DNA from: an uncultured Pelagibacteraceae bacterium
GTDB lineage: Bacteria > Pseudomonadota > Alphaproteobacteria > Pelagibacterales > Pelagibacteraceae
Assembly (NCBI GenBank): GCA_902580895.1
Contig: CACHMJ010000005.1
Span: 1-64,000 of the forward strand
Reading direction: 5' to 3'
Length of the DNA: 64,000 nt
Part shown: one piece after another, positions 1-9,932 of the stretch
How the letters are laid out: each line of letters starts with the position of its first letter
Position numbering within the stretch: the stretch's first letter is position 1
Made by a program: the position numbers and the translations under genes
The notes under the pieces: generated by a model
What the model was told of the DNA's origin: nothing
Database searches by the model: none
What the model saw: only the letters and a program-made list of their open reading frames with translations

Positions 1-524
1 TAATTAGATCAAAAACTGTTTCCATTTCACCCTTAGAAATGACTGTTAGAAATAATAAAAATACCATAAAAAAATATATAGCTATTAATGAGGTATCAAT
101 TTTAAGGCAAAGTAGACAAGCAGCATCCTTATCAATTTATCAGGGGTCAAAACAAGTTATTAAAGAATTAGTTTCAGACGGTGTTCTTGTATCAACTCCC
201 GCAGGAAGCACTGCTTACAATTTATCTGTTCATGGTCCAATATTAAGTTTAAATTCAAAAAAACTTTCTATTTCACCAATAAGTGCATTTAGACCTAGAA
301 GATGGAAAGGAAAAATAATAAGTGATAGATCAAAAATAGTAATTAAAAATCTAAATCCAAAAAAAAGACCAATCAGTGCAGTTGCTGATAACATTGAAGT
401 TAGAAATGCAAAAAATATTACTATAAAAACCAATCAAAAAATTAGATTTAATCTTTTATATGACCAAAATCGCAGCCTTCAAAAGAAAATTAAATTAGAA
501 CAACTAAGAAGAGAAACATCCTAG
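1..524 (+). CDS. nadK: NAD kinase, C-terminal part (5' end outside window)
   Basis: Phosphorylates NAD to NADP in the cytoplasm. The frame is open to the left edge (complete codons from base 3), so the ATG at 39 is internal and the true start lies upstream. The visible part contains the family block DGVLVSTPAGSTAYNLSVHGPI (given here only as a motif; substrate-binding loop) and a C-terminal beta-rich domain ending in a lysine-rich tail. The TAG stop at 522-524 directly abuts the 3' end of the convergent tRNA-Thr gene. The N-terminal GGDG motif is outside the window. Family identity is clear from the GSTAY region. Confidence 0.93.
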   Translation, partial: IRSKTVSISPLEMTVRNNKNTIKKYIAINEVSILRQSRQAASLSIYQGSKQVIKELVSDGVLVSTPAGSTAYNLSVHGPILSLNSKKLSISPISAFRPRRWKGKIISDRSKIVIKNLNPKKRPISAVADNIEVRNAKNITIKTNQKIRFNLLYDQNRSLQKKIKLEQLRRETS

Positions 525-600
525 TGGTGCCCCCGCACGGATTCGAACCGCGGACCTATTGATTACAAATCAATTGCTCTACCAGCTGAGCTACAAGGGC
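525..600 (-). tRNA. tRNA-Thr (UGU)
   Basis: On the minus strand the gene runs 600 to 525, 76 nt including an encoded CCA. Acceptor GCCCTTG pairs with CGGGGGC using two G-U pairs. The D-arm, the anticodon loop with TGT, and a T-arm with TTCGAAT are all present. It has no gap to the stop codon of the NAD kinase gene, so the two convergent transcripts must overlap. In many proteobacteria a tRNA-Thr sits beside the tRNA-Tyr/Gly/tuf cluster; here it is nearby but inverted and separated by rlmB. Confidence 0.96.
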
Positions 601-601
601 A

Positions 602-637
602 TGCGCAATAATTATTAACTATTTATAAATTAATCAA
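602..637 (-). promoter_or_regulatory. candidate promoter of tRNA-Thr
   Basis: Read on the minus strand, TTGATT (637-632) is followed by a 17-bp spacer and TAATTA (614-609). The expected start is near 602, only a base or two from the mature 5' end at 600. The discriminator TTGCGCA is G/C-rich for this genome. The -35 overlaps the end of rlmB. Prediction from pattern only. Confidence 0.45.
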
Positions 638-1376
638 CTCTTTTTTTTAAATAACTTAAATGATGGAATGTGATTGCTGCACTATTTGATATATTTAGGC
701 TATCAATCTTTTTATTGATGTCAATTTTAACAAAAAAATCAGCATATTTAGATGTATGTAAATGTAAGCCCGAACCTTCAGATCCAAATAAAAGTATATT
801 ATTTCCTTTCCAGTCTACTTCAGTAAAACTTTTTCTTCCTCTACTATCAAAACCATAGACCCAAAAATTTTTCTCTTTTAGATTTTTTAAAGTTGAATTT
901 ATATTAGACACTTCAAAAATATTTAAATATTCAATTGATCCACTCGCAGCTTTGTACATTAATTTACTTTCACTTGGGAAATGTCTTTCTTTTATAATAA
1001 GGCCATCTATATTAAATGATACTGCACTTCTTATAAGTGCACCAATATTTCTAGGATCTGTTACTCCATCTAGACAAACAAATGTAATATTATTTTTTTC
1101 CTTGATGAACTCTTTAAGTATAGGCTTTTCTAGATGTTCTATTTCAGCTACATATCCCTGGTGTAATAAGTTTTCTTTAGTTGTGTATTTGTCTAATTCT
1201 TTTTTTGTTTTGAAGTAAACTTTTACCTCATTCAATAGATTTTTGTTAGGACTTTGCCTATGGAGATTTTTTTTGCTTTCCTCTGTTAAGAAAACTCTTA
1301 AAACCTTTCTTTTTGGATTTTTAAGTGCTTCAATAACAGCATGTTGACCAACAATGAAAAATGACGATTTATTCAT
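630..1376 (-). CDS. rlmB: 23S rRNA 2'-O-methyltransferase, RlmB/TrmH family
   Basis: A 248-residue SPOUT-class methyltransferase expected to methylate a ribose in 23S rRNA (G2251 in E. coli RlmB) using SAM. All three SpoU motifs are visible: N110-IGALIRS, FGSEGSGL at 197-204, and SLNISNSAA at 226-234 (usually SLNVSVAAA). The N-terminal 80 residues form the RNA-binding L30e-like domain that begins with the GxHAV element (here GQHAV, 10-14). It lies on the minus strand between tRNA-Thr and tRNA-Tyr, as in other alphaproteobacteria. RlmB rather than TrmH is inferred from length and the N-terminal domain. Confidence 0.88.
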   Translation of the reverse strand: MNKSSFFIVGQHAVIEALKNPKRKVLRVFLTEESKKNLHRQSPNKNLLNEVKVYFKTKKELDKYTTKENLLHQGYVAEIEHLEKPILKEFIKEKNNITFVCLDGVTDPRNIGALIRSAVSFNIDGLIIKERHFPSESKLMYKAASGSIEYLNIFEVSNINSTLKNLKEKNFWVYGFDSRGRKSFTEVDWKGNNILLFGSEGSGLHLHTSKYADFFVKIDINKKIDSLNISNSAAITFHHLSYLKKRVD

Positions 1377-1430
1377 AAATTTATCTTAGTTTTACACGTT
1401 TTTTTGGATATTTTCTTAATAAATCACATA

Positions 1431-1458
1431 TTGCATTTGGATAAATAAAATATATAAA
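1431..1458 (+). promoter_or_regulatory. candidate promoter of the tRNA-Tyr/Gly-tuf cluster
   Basis: TTGCAT (1431-1436), 16-bp spacer, TATAAA (1453-1458), then the discriminator ACGCATG. Predicted start near 1465, giving a leader of about 40 nt before tRNA-Tyr. The rest of the 1377-1506 gap upstream is AT-rich and holds no ORF. Confidence 0.6.
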
Positions 1459-1487
1459 ACGCATGTTGTTTGAAGCTTTATTGAACA

Positions 1488-1503
1488 AGGGGACACTTCC
1501 CCT
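1488..1503 (+). other. 6-bp hairpin just upstream of tRNA-Tyr
   Basis: AGGGGA (1488-1493), loop CACT, TCCCCT (1498-1503): a perfect GC-containing stem ending 3 nt before the tRNA 5' end. There is no T-run after it, so it is not a terminator. It could be a leader element affecting RNase P processing. Confidence 0.5.
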
Positions 1504-1506
1504 AAG

Positions 1507-1592
1507 GGAGGGGTTCCAGAGCGGTCAAATGGGGCGGGCTGTAAACCCGTTGACTTCGGTCTTCGAAAGTTCGAATCTTTCCCCCTCCACCA
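1507..1592 (+). tRNA. tRNA-Tyr (GUA)
   Basis: 86 nt with encoded CCA. Acceptor GGAGGGG/CCCCTCC, anticodon loop CTGTAAA with GTA, a long variable arm typical of class II tRNA-Tyr (around 1548-1566), and a T-loop TTCGAAT. First gene of the tRNA-Tyr, tRNA-Gly, tuf, tRNA-Trp cluster and probably co-transcribed with tuf. Confidence 0.97.
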
Positions 1593-1638
1593 TTCAATGA
1601 AACTTTAAGTAATTATGGAGTGTTACTCTTGGGGTTGT

Positions 1639-1712
1639 GCGGGTGTAGTTCAATGGTAGAACGCTAGCCTTCCAAGCTGGATGTAAGGGTTCGATTCCCT
1701 TTACCCGCTCCA
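1639..1712 (+). tRNA. tRNA-Gly (UCC)
   Basis: 74 nt with encoded CCA. Acceptor GCGGGTG/TACCCGC, anticodon TCC in loop CTTCCAA, T-loop TTCGATT. It is 46 nt after tRNA-Tyr and 43 nt before tuf, so it must be cut out of a longer tRNA-tuf transcript unless an unseen promoter intervenes. Confidence 0.97.
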
Positions 1713-1755
1713 AGATAAGATTATTAATTAAAATAAAATGTGAGGAATAAAAGTA

Positions 1756-2946
1756 ATGTCAAAAGAAAAATTTGTAAGAAATAAACCACATTGTAACATT
1801 GGTACAATTGGTCATGTTGATCACGGTAAAACAACTTTAACTGCCGCTATCACAAAAGTTTTATCTGAAACTGGTGGTGCTCAAGCAGTAGCGTATGATC
1901 AAATTGATAAAGCTCCAGAAGAAAAAGAAAGAGGAATTACAATTTCGACTGCGCACGTTGAATATGAAACTGAGAAAAGACACTATGCCCATGTAGATTG
2001 CCCAGGTCATGCTGACTATGTCAAAAACATGATTACAGGTGCAGCTCAAATGGATGGTGCAATCTTGGTTGTAAATGCAGCAGATGGTCCGATGCCTCAA
2101 ACAAGAGAGCATATTTTATTAGCGAGACAAGTCGGTGTACCAGCAATTTGTGTTTACTTAAATAAAGTAGATCAAGTCGACGATAAAGAAATGATCGACC
2201 TTGTTGAGGAGGAAATAAGAGAATTGTTAACTTCATACAAATTTCCTGGAGATAAAACTCCAATCGCTAAAGGTTCAGCACTTGCAGCTGTTGAGGGTAG
2301 AGATGAGGAAATAGGAAAAAAATCTATTTTAGAACTTATGAAAAATGTTGATGAATTCATTCCTCAACCTGACAGACCTAAAGATAAAGATTTTTTAATG
2401 CCTGTTGAAGATGTTTTTTCAATTTCTGGGAGAGGTACAGTCGCAACAGGAAGAGTGGAGTCAGGCATTCTTAAAACTGGTGATGAACTTGAAATTGTTG
2501 GAATAAGAGAAACTAAAAAATCAGTTTGCACTGGTGTTGAAATGTTCAGAAAACTTTTGGATTCGGGTGAAGCTGGAGACAATGTTGGTGTTTTATTAAG
2601 AGGTGTTGAAAGAACTGATATTGAGAGAGGACAAGTTCTTTGTAAGCCAGGTTCAGTTACGCCACACACTAAATTTGAGGCTCAAGCTTATGTATTAAAA
2701 AAAGAAGAGGGCGGAAGACATACACCTTTTTTCACTAAATACAGACCACAGTTTTATTTTAGAACTACAGACGTTACAGGTGAGGTTGAATTACCAGCAG
2801 GAACTGAGATGGTAATGCCGGGTGATGATGCTAAATTTACAGTGAAGCTGATTACTCCCATTGCAATGTCAGAAAAATTAAATTTTGCGATCAGAGAAGG
2901 TGGCAGAACTGTAGGAGCAGGAGTTGTAACAAAAATTATAGAGTAA
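1756..2946 (+). CDS. tuf: translation elongation factor Tu
   Basis: GTPase that carries aminoacyl-tRNA to the ribosome; 396 residues, full family length. G1 GHVDHGKT at 19-26, effector region RGITI near 59-63, G3 DCPGH at 81-85 and G4 NKVD at 136-139 are all intact, followed by beta-barrel domains 2 and 3. A purine-rich GAGGAA lies about 10 nt upstream of the ATG. This is the only tuf in the window: it sits between tRNA-Gly and tRNA-Trp (the tufB position of E. coli), and the usual tufA position after fusA is empty. Confidence 0.99.
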   Translation: MSKEKFVRNKPHCNIGTIGHVDHGKTTLTAAITKVLSETGGAQAVAYDQIDKAPEEKERGITISTAHVEYETEKRHYAHVDCPGHADYVKNMITGAAQMDGAILVVNAADGPMPQTREHILLARQVGVPAICVYLNKVDQVDDKEMIDLVEEEIRELLTSYKFPGDKTPIAKGSALAAVEGRDEEIGKKSILELMKNVDEFIPQPDRPKDKDFLMPVEDVFSISGRGTVATGRVESGILKTGDELEIVGIRETKKSVCTGVEMFRKLLDSGEAGDNVGVLLRGVERTDIERGQVLCKPGSVTPHTKFEAQAYVLKKEEGGRHTPFFTKYRPQFYFRTTDVTGEVELPAGTEMVMPGDDAKFTVKLITPIAMSEKLNFAIREGGRTVGAGVVTKIIE

Positions 2947-2955
2947 ACTCTCTAT

Positions 2956-3031
2956 AGGAGTGTAGCTCAATTGGTAGAGCGCCGGTCTCCAAAACCGGAG
3001 GCTGAGGGTTCGAGTCCCTCCGCTCCTGCCA
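2956..3031 (+). tRNA. tRNA-Trp (CCA)
   Basis: 76 nt with encoded CCA. Acceptor AGGAGTG/CGCTCCT, anticodon CCA in loop CTCCAAA, T-loop TTCGAGT. It lies 9 nt after tuf and 16 nt before secE, the conserved tuf - tRNA-Trp - secE order of proteobacteria. Confidence 0.97.
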
Positions 3032-3047
3032 ATAAATTGAATTGATT

Positions 3048-3239
3048 ATGAAAAACCCTATTAAATTCATTCAAGAAGTAAAACAGGAAGCTTTCAAAGT
3101 TAGTTGGCCTACTGGAAAAGAAACTTTACAAGGTGCTTTAATGGTATTTGCGATGGCAGTTGTAATGTCTATATTCTTTTTACTTCTAGATCAGGTTTTA
3201 AAATTTTTCTTAGAAATATTATTGAAGGTAAGCATATAA
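3048..3239 (+). CDS. secE: preprotein translocase subunit SecE
   Basis: Small inner-membrane subunit of the SecYEG channel. 63 residues from the ATG at 3048 (a TTG at 3042 would add two residues but is less likely). The amphipathic N-terminal helix carries the family signature EVKQEAFKVSWPT, followed by a single transmembrane helix at about 30-55. This is the minimal one-TM form, unlike the three-TM E. coli protein. Its stop overlaps the nusG start by one base (TAATG), so translation is probably coupled. Confidence 0.95.
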   Translation: MKNPIKFIQEVKQEAFKVSWPTGKETLQGALMVFAMAVVMSIFFLLLDQVLKFFLEILLKVSI

Positions 3240-3769
3240 TGAAAAGTTGGTACATAGTTCAATCTCATTCAAGTTTTGAAAACAAAGTAGCGGGTCTAAT
3301 TAAAGAAGAGGCAGAAAAAGCAAAAATTTCAGATAAATTTGAGGAAATCATTGTTCCAACACACGATATCACTGAGGTTAAAAGAGGAAAAAGAGTTCAG
3401 AGAAAAAAAAAATATTTTCCAGGTTATGTCTTGATAAAAAGTGAGATGGATAATGGAATTTATCATATGATAAAAAATATAAAAAGAGTAAGTGGTTTTT
3501 TGGGTTCAAAAGGAGTACCAGTTCCTGTTTCTGATAAAGAAATAGAAAAGATTTTAGGACAAATAAAAGATGGTGTGGCACAACCAAAATCTGGTATAGA
3601 GTATAGCGTTGGAGAAAAAGTTCAGGTAGTAGACGGTCCATTTGCCTCGTTTAGTGGAATGGTTGAGGGAATTGACGAGGAAAAATCAAGATTAAAAGTT
3701 TCCGTTTCCATATTTGGAAGACCAACACCAGTTGAATTAGAATATAATCAAGTGGAGAAAATTAGTTAA
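3239..3769 (+). CDS. nusG: transcription termination/antitermination factor NusG
   Basis: Binds RNA polymerase to increase processivity, couples it to ribosomes and helps Rho. 176 residues from the ATG at 3239. This start is chosen because the frame upstream overlaps secE and encodes nothing conserved, while [14 protein letters not shown] is the usual N-terminus. The NGN domain fills about 1-115 and a KOW motif ([16 protein letters not shown]) lies at about 127-142. The stop overlaps the rplK start (TAATG). Standard secE-nusG-rplKAJL-rpoBC order. Confidence 0.97.
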   Translation: MKSWYIVQSHSSFENKVAGLIKEEAEKAKISDKFEEIIVPTHDITEVKRGKRVQRKKKYFPGYVLIKSEMDNGIYHMIKNIKRVSGFLGSKGVPVPVSDKEIEKILGQIKDGVAQPKSGIEYSVGEKVQVVDGPFASFSGMVEGIDEEKSRLKVSVSIFGRPTPVELEYNQVEKIS

Positions 3770-4200
3770 TGGCAGCAAAAAAAGAAATTAGTGGATTTAT
3801 AAAATTACAAATTAAAGGTGGTCAAGCTAATCCAGCTCCACCCGTTGGTCCAGCTTTAGGTCAACGTGGGGTTAATATAATGGAATTTTGTAAAGCTTTT
3901 AATGATAAAACAAAATCTTTAGCAGGAAAACCTGTTCCAGTTGAGATCACAGTTTATAAAGATAAAAAGTTTGACTTTAAGATTAAGTCACCTCCTGCTT
4001 CATTCTTTATTAGAGAGGCAGCGAAATTAAAAAGTGGTTCACAAGAACCAGGTAGAAATATTGTTGCATCGATTACAAAAAAACAAGCAGAAGAAATAGC
4101 CAAACAAAAAATGAACGATTTAAATGCAATAGATTTAGAACAGGCAGTAAAAATTATTGCTGGTTCAGCTAGATCTATGGGTATTGAGGTTAAAGATTAA
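3769..4200 (+). CDS. rplK: 50S ribosomal protein L11
   Basis: Part of the GTPase-associated stalk base; also needed for ribosome-dependent ppGpp synthesis where RelA-type enzymes exist. 143 residues, normal length. The N-terminal domain carries [16 protein letters not shown] (about 22-37), and the C-terminal rRNA-binding domain ends with [12 protein letters not shown]. Overlaps nusG upstream and rplA downstream by one base each. Confidence 0.98.
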   Translation: MAAKKEISGFIKLQIKGGQANPAPPVGPALGQRGVNIMEFCKAFNDKTKSLAGKPVPVEITVYKDKKFDFKIKSPPASFFIREAAKLKSGSQEPGRNIVASITKKQAEEIAKQKMNDLNAIDLEQAVKIIAGSARSMGIEVKD

Positions 4201-4889
4201 TGACATCAAAAAGATTTAAAAAATTAAAAGAAAACACATCTGAAATAGCTGCAGAAGGTATCGAAAAATTAATTCCTTTAATTAAAAAAAATTGCACTAC
4301 AAAATTTGATGAGTCAATTGATTTGAGTTTACAAATTAATAATAAACAAAAAAAAAGTGAAATAAATATTCGAACAGTTGTTAATTTACCAGGCGGTTCA
4401 GGTAAAAAGGTAAAAGTTGCAGTAGTTTGTGAAGAGACAAAATCTGCTGATGCAAAATCAGCAGGTGCAGATATTGTTGGAGGCGATGATTTCATTGAAA
4501 AAATTAAAAATGGAGAAATTAATTTTGAAAAATTAATTTGCACACCTTCAATGATGATTAAATTATCTAAATTAGGAAAGGTTCTTGGGCCAAAGGGTTT
4601 AATGCCTAACCCAAAACTTGGTTCTGTCACCGATGATTTAAAAACTGCAATAACTGATGCAAAATCTGGCCAAGCAGAGATTAGAAATGATAAAGATGGA
4701 AATATCGGTGTAAGTATTGGTAAAAAATCTTTTGCCGATGATAAACTTATCAAAAATTATAATACAATTATTGAAACTTTAGAGAAAGAAAAATTGAATA
4801 ATTCAGTAAAAGGCGACTTAGTTAAGTCGGCCTTTATAACTTCAACAATGGGTGTCTCTTATAAATTAAAATTAGGAAAAAGTTTTTAA
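4200..4889 (+). CDS. rplA: 50S ribosomal protein L1
   Basis: Builds the L1 stalk that moves with E-site tRNA; in E. coli it also represses its own operon by binding a leader. 229 residues. The two-domain fold is supported by NLPGGSGKKVKVAVVCE in the N-terminal part and GPKGLMPNPKLGSVT at about 135-149. No L1-binding leader can be placed upstream because rplK-rplA spacing is -1. Overlap start ATG at 4200 follows the TAATG pattern. Confidence 0.98.
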   Translation: MTSKRFKKLKENTSEIAAEGIEKLIPLIKKNCTTKFDESIDLSLQINNKQKKSEINIRTVVNLPGGSGKKVKVAVVCEETKSADAKSAGADIVGGDDFIEKIKNGEINFEKLICTPSMMIKLSKLGKVLGPKGLMPNPKLGSVTDDLKTAITDAKSGQAEIRNDKDGNIGVSIGKKSFADDKLIKNYNTIIETLEKEKLNNSVKGDLVKSAFITSTMGVSYKLKLGKSF

Positions 4890-4895
4890 ATCTTT

Positions 4896-5417
4896 ATGAT
4901 GAACAAAGAACAAAAAAAAAACTATATAACTGAAATGACTGCACAATTTGAAAATAGTAAAGCAGTTATGGTGACTCATTATCAAGGTTTAACAATGCCA
5001 CAACTTGATGAATTAAGATCAAAAATGAGAGAGCATGGGATAGTTTTTAAAATTACAAAAAACAGAATTACAAAATTAGCTTTGGAAAAAACGAAATGTA
5101 AGGATTTATCAAAATTATTTACTGGACCAACAGCTGTAGCATTTGGAGAAGACGCTATTATGTCTGCGAGAATTTTATCAAAATTTGCTAAAGATAACGA
5201 GAATCTTAAATTGATCGGTGGTATCATGGATAATGAGGTTTTAGATCAAGCTGGAGTATTAAATGTTGCTAGTTTACCAACTTTAGATGAGGCAAGAGCA
5301 AATATTGTGGGTATTTTGAATGCTTCTGCATCAAAATTAGTCAGTATTTTACTTGCACGATCGGAAAAAATGGGTAGTTTACCTCCAGAAAATTCTGAAA
5401 CGCAACCTAAAGAGTAA
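4896..5417 (+). CDS. rplJ: 50S ribosomal protein L10
   Basis: Anchors the L7/L12 stalk dimers to the 50S subunit. 173 residues (two adjacent ATGs at 4896 and 4899 are equally possible starts). The globular N-terminal domain contains VMVTHYQGLTMPQLDELR and FKITKNRITKLAL; the C-terminal helix near 130-160 binds L7/L12. Only 6 nt separate it from rplA, so the classical long L10 leader of E. coli is missing here. Confidence 0.97.
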   Translation: MMNKEQKKNYITEMTAQFENSKAVMVTHYQGLTMPQLDELRSKMREHGIVFKITKNRITKLALEKTKCKDLSKLFTGPTAVAFGEDAIMSARILSKFAKDNENLKLIGGIMDNEVLDQAGVLNVASLPTLDEARANIVGILNASASKLVSILLARSEKMGSLPPENSETQPKE

Positions 5418-5420
5418 ATA

Positions 5421-5786
5421 ATGCCTGACCTAAATAAAATTATAGAAGATCTATCAAGTTTGACTGTTGCTGAAGCAGCAGATCTTTCAAAACAATTAGA
5501 AGAAAAATGGGGTGTTACCCCAATGGCAGCAGCAGCACCAGCAGCAGCAGGTGCAGCAGCAGCAGCAGAAGATAAAGATGATTTTACTATCATGTTAGTT
5601 TCTGCAGGAGATAAAAAAATAAACGTTATTAAAGAAGTAAGAGCAGCAACTTCATTAGGCCTTAAAGAGGCTAAAGATTTAGTTGAGGGTGCACCCAAAG
5701 AGGTTAAAACCGGTGTTCCTAAAAAAGAAGCTGAAGAAATTAAAGCTAAATTAGAAGCTGCAGGCGCTAAAGTAGAACTTAAATAA
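5421..5786 (+). CDS. rplL: 50S ribosomal protein L7/L12
   Basis: Stalk protein that recruits and activates translation GTPases. 121 residues: N-terminal dimer domain (about 1-33), an alanine-rich hinge (about 34-49) and a conserved C-terminal domain containing [21 protein letters not shown]. The hinge is coded by a near-perfect run of GCA codons, unusual in such an AT-rich genome. The gene is followed by a 55-bp gap with a strong hairpin before rpoB. Confidence 0.98.
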   Translation: MPDLNKIIEDLSSLTVAEAADLSKQLEEKWGVTPMAAAAPAAAGAAAAAEDKDDFTIMLVSAGDKKINVIKEVRAATSLGLKEAKDLVEGAPKEVKTGVPKKEAEEIKAKLEAAGAKVELK

Positions 5787-5808
5787 ATTAAAAAGGATTT
5801 TTTTAGCT

Positions 5809-5829
5809 CTGATTAATTTTATTAATCAG
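5809..5829 (+). promoter_or_regulatory. hairpin in the rplL-rpoB spacer
   Basis: Perfect 9-bp stem CTGATTAAT / ATTAATCAG with a TTT loop, ending 12 nt before the rpoB ATG. No T-tract follows, so it is not a classical terminator. It occupies the place where other bacteria have an attenuator or an RNase processing site that lowers rpoBC expression relative to stalk genes. Confidence 0.6.
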
Positions 5830-5841
5830 TGTTAAACATTG

Positions 5842-8800
5842 ATGCAAATATCTTTTACTGAAAAGAAAAACATTAGAAAAAGTTTTGGTAAACTTAAGGA
5901 AAGTTTATCAATCCCTAACTTGATTGAAGTTCAAAAAAATTCATATAATGAATTGACTGAATTTAAAGCAGAAAATTTAGATTTAACTAAAGGTTTTGAT
6001 AGAGTTTTTAAAAGTATTTTCCCAATCGAAGATTTAAATGACAAAGCTACTTTAGAATATGTTTCATACAGATTAGAAAAACCAAAATTCGACGTAGAAG
6101 AGTGTATAGCAAGAGGACTAACATATTCCTCTGCTTTAAAGTGTACCTTAAGGCTAGTAGTTTATGAAATAAATCAAGAAAATAATACAAAAGATATTTT
6201 ATCCGCAAAAGAACAAGAAGTTTATATGGGTGAAGTTCCAATGATGACAAATAGTGGAACATTCATCACTAATGGAGTTCAAAGAGTTGTTGTAAATCAA
6301 ATGCACAGAAGTCCAGGTGTTTTCTTTGATCACGATAAAGGAAAAACACATGCTAGTGGAAAACTTTTGTTTAATTGTAGAGTTATACCTAACAGAGGTT
6401 CGTGGTTAGATTTTGAATATGATGTTAAAGATTTTTTATATTTTAAAATAGATAGAAAAAAGAAAATTCTAGCCTCAACCTTACTACTCGCTCTTGGTTT
6501 CACCAAGCCTGATATAGTCAATGAATTTTATGAAAGTGAAAAATATTCTTTCGATACACAATCTCAAAAATGGAAAACAAAATTTAATCCAGAAAATTAT
6601 AAAGCTAAAAACTTTTCTGAAGAAGTGGTTGATGCCAAAACTGGAAATGTTGTAATTAAATTAGGTGATAAGATAAACTATCTTAATGCAAAAAAATTAT
6701 CAAACGATGGACTAAAAGACATTTTAGTTTCCAAAGAATCATTGTATGGTAAATTTTTGCATAAAGATGTCAAAGTAAACGATGAAGAAAATGGTGTCAT
6801 TAAAATTGGAACTGAATTAAATGAAACCATAATCAATCAAATTTTAGATGCTAAAATTCACTTATTAGAAATTTCCATAACAAACTCAATAAATAAAGGT
6901 GGTTACATGTTGACCACGATCTTCAATGATAAGAATAATACTAAGGATGAAGCTATAACCGAAATCTATAAAATGCTTAGACCTGGTGAGCCGCCAACTA
7001 TAGAAATTGCCACACAAATTTTTAATAATTTGTTTTTTAGTTCTGATCGATATGATCTTTCAGATGTTGGAAGAGTAAAAATGAATTCAAGATTGGGTCT
7101 TGAGTGTTCTGACAAAATTACAATTTTGAGAAATGATGACATATTAGCAATTATCCACAAGATGTTAGATTTAAGAGATGGTAAAGATGATGTTGATGAT
7201 ATTGATCACTTAGGTAATCGAAGAGTTCGTTCTGTTGGAGAATTAGTAGAAAATCAAGCCAGAATTGGTGTTTACAGAATGGAGAGAGCAATCAAAGAAA
7301 AAATGACAACTTTAGATATTGAGTCAGCAATGCCACAAGATTTAATTAATGCCAAACCATTAACAGTCTCATTAAAAGATTTTTTTGCCAGCTCACAGTT
7401 ATCTCAATTTATGGATCAAACAAATCCTTTATCAGAAATCACACATAAAAGAAGAGTTTCTGCCCTAGGTCCTGGAGGCTTAACAAGAGAAAGAGCAGGT
7501 TTTGAAGTACGGGATGTGCATCCAACTCATTATGGAAGAATTTGTCCAATAGAAACTCCCGAAGGTCCAAATATCGGATTAATTAATAGTTTATCTACTT
7601 ATGCAAAAATTAATAAATATGGTTTTATTGAAAGCCCATATAAAAGAGTAAAAAATGGTGTAGTTCAAGATAATGTTGAATATCTCTCAGCAATGGAGGA
7701 AACTAAATATACAATCGCTCAAGCCAATACAAAACTTGATAAAAATAATAAAATTGTAGAGGAACTTGTATCATGTAGACAAAATTTAAACTTTTTACTA
7801 TCTAAGCCTGAGACCATTGATTATATCGATGTGTCACCAAAACAATTAGTTTCTGTTGCAGCTTCATTAATTCCTTTTCTAGAAAATGATGATGCAAACA
7901 GAGCGCTTATGGGCTCTAATATGATGAGACAAGCAGTTCCACTTTTAAAACCAGAAGCACCACTAGTTGGAACTGGTATTGAAAGTGATGTAGCATTAGA
8001 CTCCGGAGTAACAATAGTTGCAAAAAGAGATGGTATAGTTGATAAAATTGACGGTAAAAGAATTGTTGTAAAAGTTACAGAAGAAACTGATTTTAACAAA
8101 TCAACCGTTGACATATATAATTTACAAAAGTTTAAGAGATCTAATCAAAACACTTGTATAAATCAAAGACCTTTAGTTAGGGTGGGAGATAAAGTAAAAA
8201 ATGGTGATATCATAGCAGACGGTCCATCAACAAGATTAGGAGAGTTAGCTTTAGGAAAAAATGTAACAGTAGCATTCATGCCTTGGCAAGGATACAATTT
8301 TGAGGACTCAATTTTAATCTCAGAAAGATGTGTAACTGATGATGTCTTTACCTCCGTTCATATTGTTGAATATGAGATAATGGCTAGAGATACAAAATTA
8401 GGCGAGGAAGAAATAACAAGAGATATTCCAAATGTAAACGAGGAAGCATTAAAGAATTTAGATGAGTCAGGTATTGTTTATATTGGTGCCGAGGTGAATG
8501 CAGGTGATATTTTAGTTGGTAAAGTGACACCCAAAGGAGATTCAGCCTCTGGACCCGAGGAAAAATTATTGAGATCGATATTTGGAGAAAAAGCAATAGA
8601 TGTTACTGATACATCCTTAAGAATGTCTAGAGGAAGTAGTGGGACGGTAGTTGATGTTAAAGTATTTAATCGACATGGAATTGAAAAAGACGAAAGATCA
8701 ATAACAATTGAAAGAGCTGAAATTGATCAGGTTCAACAAGATAAAATTGTTGAAGAAGAAATTTTAGAGAGAAGTATTAAACAAAGAGCTTCTCAAATTT

Positions 8801-9930
8801 TATCTGGTTCTACATTATCTAAAAAGATTAAAAATCTTGAGATTGGATCAAAATTAGATTTTGAAGCAATTAATAAATTATCAATAAATGATGTATTTAA
8901 GTTATCAGATGGGAATGCTAAAAATGATGCAGCAATAAGTCAACTTAAAGATCAATTTAGTAAAGCTGCACAAGATATTATTGAAAGATTTGAAGATAAA
9001 GTATTAAAAATTAGAAGTGGTGATGACTTGTTACCAAGTGTTATGAAAATGGTTAAAGTATTTGTAGCAATTAAACGAAGACTTAGACCAGGTGATAAAA
9101 TGTCAGGAAGACATGGTAATAAGGGAGTAGTAAGTAAAATTGTTCCAGTAGAAGACATGCCATATAGAGAAGATGGAAGACCAGTAGATATAGTTTTAAA
9201 CCCACTTGGTGTTCCAAGTCGTATGAATGTAGGTCAAATTTTGGAAACACATTTAGGTTGGGCATGTAAAGAATTTGGTGAAAAAGTTAAACATTTGATA
9301 AATGAAAATAATAAGAAAATTGAAAAAACTGAAAAAATTTCTAAATTTTTAAAGTCTGTTTATGGTGAGGATAGTTATAATCAGAAAGTAGATAAATTAA
9401 ACAAAACTGAATTTGAGGATTTGTGCGAAAATCTTCAAAACGGTATAGCTGTTTCCACGCCTGTATTTGATGGAGCAAAAGAAAGAGATGTTACAGAGAT
9501 GTTAGAATTAGCAAACTTACCTGGTTCTGGACAAACATATTTATGGGATGGAAGAACAGGAGAAAAATTTGATAGACCTGTGACTGTTGGAATTATTTAC
9601 ATGCTTAAATTACACCATTTAGTAGAGGATAAGATTCATGCAAGGTCAACAGGACCTTATAGTTTAGTTACGCAACAACCTTTAGGTGGTAAAGCACAAT
9701 TAGGTGGTCAGAGATTTGGAGAAATGGAGGTTTGGGCTTTAGAAGCATATGGTGCATCTTATACATTACAAGAAATTCTGACTGTTAAATCTGATGATGT
9801 TGCTGGTAGAGTTAAAGTTTACGAAACTATTGTGAAGGGTGAAGAAAATTTCGAGTCAGGTATTCCTGAGTCATTTAACGTTTTAGTCAAAGAGATTAAG
9901 TCTCTTGCTTTAAATGTGGAGTTAAATTAA
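5842..9930 (+). CDS. rpoB: DNA-directed RNA polymerase subunit beta
   Basis: Catalytic-core subunit of RNA polymerase; 1362 residues from the ATG at 5842 (a TTG at 5839 directly before it is unlikely). The rifampicin-pocket region around residues 515-550 reads [20 protein letters not shown], then [20 protein letters not shown], matching the drug-sensitive E. coli form apart from conservative changes. The C-terminal [18 protein letters not shown] element is present. Followed after 2 nt by rpoC. Confidence 0.99.
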   Translation: MQISFTEKKNIRKSFGKLKESLSIPNLIEVQKNSYNELTEFKAENLDLTKGFDRVFKSIFPIEDLNDKATLEYVSYRLEKPKFDVEECIARGLTYSSALKCTLRLVVYEINQENNTKDILSAKEQEVYMGEVPMMTNSGTFITNGVQRVVVNQMHRSPGVFFDHDKGKTHASGKLLFNCRVIPNRGSWLDFEYDVKDFLYFKIDRKKKILASTLLLALGFTKPDIVNEFYESEKYSFDTQSQKWKTKFNPENYKAKNFSEEVVDAKTGNVVIKLGDKINYLNAKKLSNDGLKDILVSKESLYGKFLHKDVKVNDEENGVIKIGTELNETIINQILDAKIHLLEISITNSINKGGYMLTTIFNDKNNTKDEAITEIYKMLRPGEPPTIEIATQIFNNLFFSSDRYDLSDVGRVKMNSRLGLECSDKITILRNDDILAIIHKMLDLRDGKDDVDDIDHLGNRRVRSVGELVENQARIGVYRMERAIKEKMTTLDIESAMPQDLINAKPLTVSLKDFFASSQLSQFMDQTNPLSEITHKRRVSALGPGGLTRERAGFEVRDVHPTHYGRICPIETPEGPNIGLINSLSTYAKINKYGFIESPYKRVKNGVVQDNVEYLSAMEETKYTIAQANTKLDKNNKIVEELVSCRQNLNFLLSKPETIDYIDVSPKQLVSVAASLIPFLENDDANRALMGSNMMRQAVPLLKPEAPLVGTGIESDVALDSGVTIVAKRDGIVDKIDGKRIVVKVTEETDFNKSTVDIYNLQKFKRSNQNTCINQRPLVRVGDKVKNGDIIADGPSTRLGELALGKNVTVAFMPWQGYNFEDSILISERCVTDDVFTSVHIVEYEIMARDTKLGEEEITRDIPNVNEEALKNLDESGIVYIGAEVNAGDILVGKVTPKGDSASGPEEKLLRSIFGEKAIDVTDTSLRMSRGSSGTVVDVKVFNRHGIEKDERSITIERAEIDQVQQDKIVEEEILERSIKQRASQILSGSTLSKKIKNLEIGSKLDFEAINKLSINDVFKLSDGNAKNDAAISQLKDQFSKAAQDIIERFEDKVLKIRSGDDLLPSVMKMVKVFVAIKRRLRPGDKMSGRHGNKGVVSKIVPVEDMPYREDGRPVDIVLNPLGVPSRMNVGQILETHLGWACKEFGEKVKHLINENNKKIEKTEKISKFLKSVYGEDSYNQKVDKLNKTEFEDLCENLQNGIAVSTPVFDGAKERDVTEMLELANLPGSGQTYLWDGRTGEKFDRPVTVGIIYMLKLHHLVEDKIHARSTGPYSLVTQQPLGGKAQLGGQRFGEMEVWALEAYGASYTLQEILTVKSDDVAGRVKVYETIVKGEENFESGIPESFNVLVKEIKSLALNVELN

Positions 9931-9932
9931 TT

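Noticed and set aside
3104..3238. Upstream extension of nusG
   Set aside because: Lies within secE and encodes nothing conserved; the standard NusG N-terminus starts at 3239.
4190..4753. 187-codon open frame on the minus strand
   Set aside because: Lies entirely over rplA on the opposite strand; no recognisable domain and typical of antisense shadow frames in AT-rich genes.
5246..5698. 150-codon minus-strand frame rich in alanine
   Set aside because: Alanine run is only the complement-frame reading of the GCA tract in rplL; no start signal or family.
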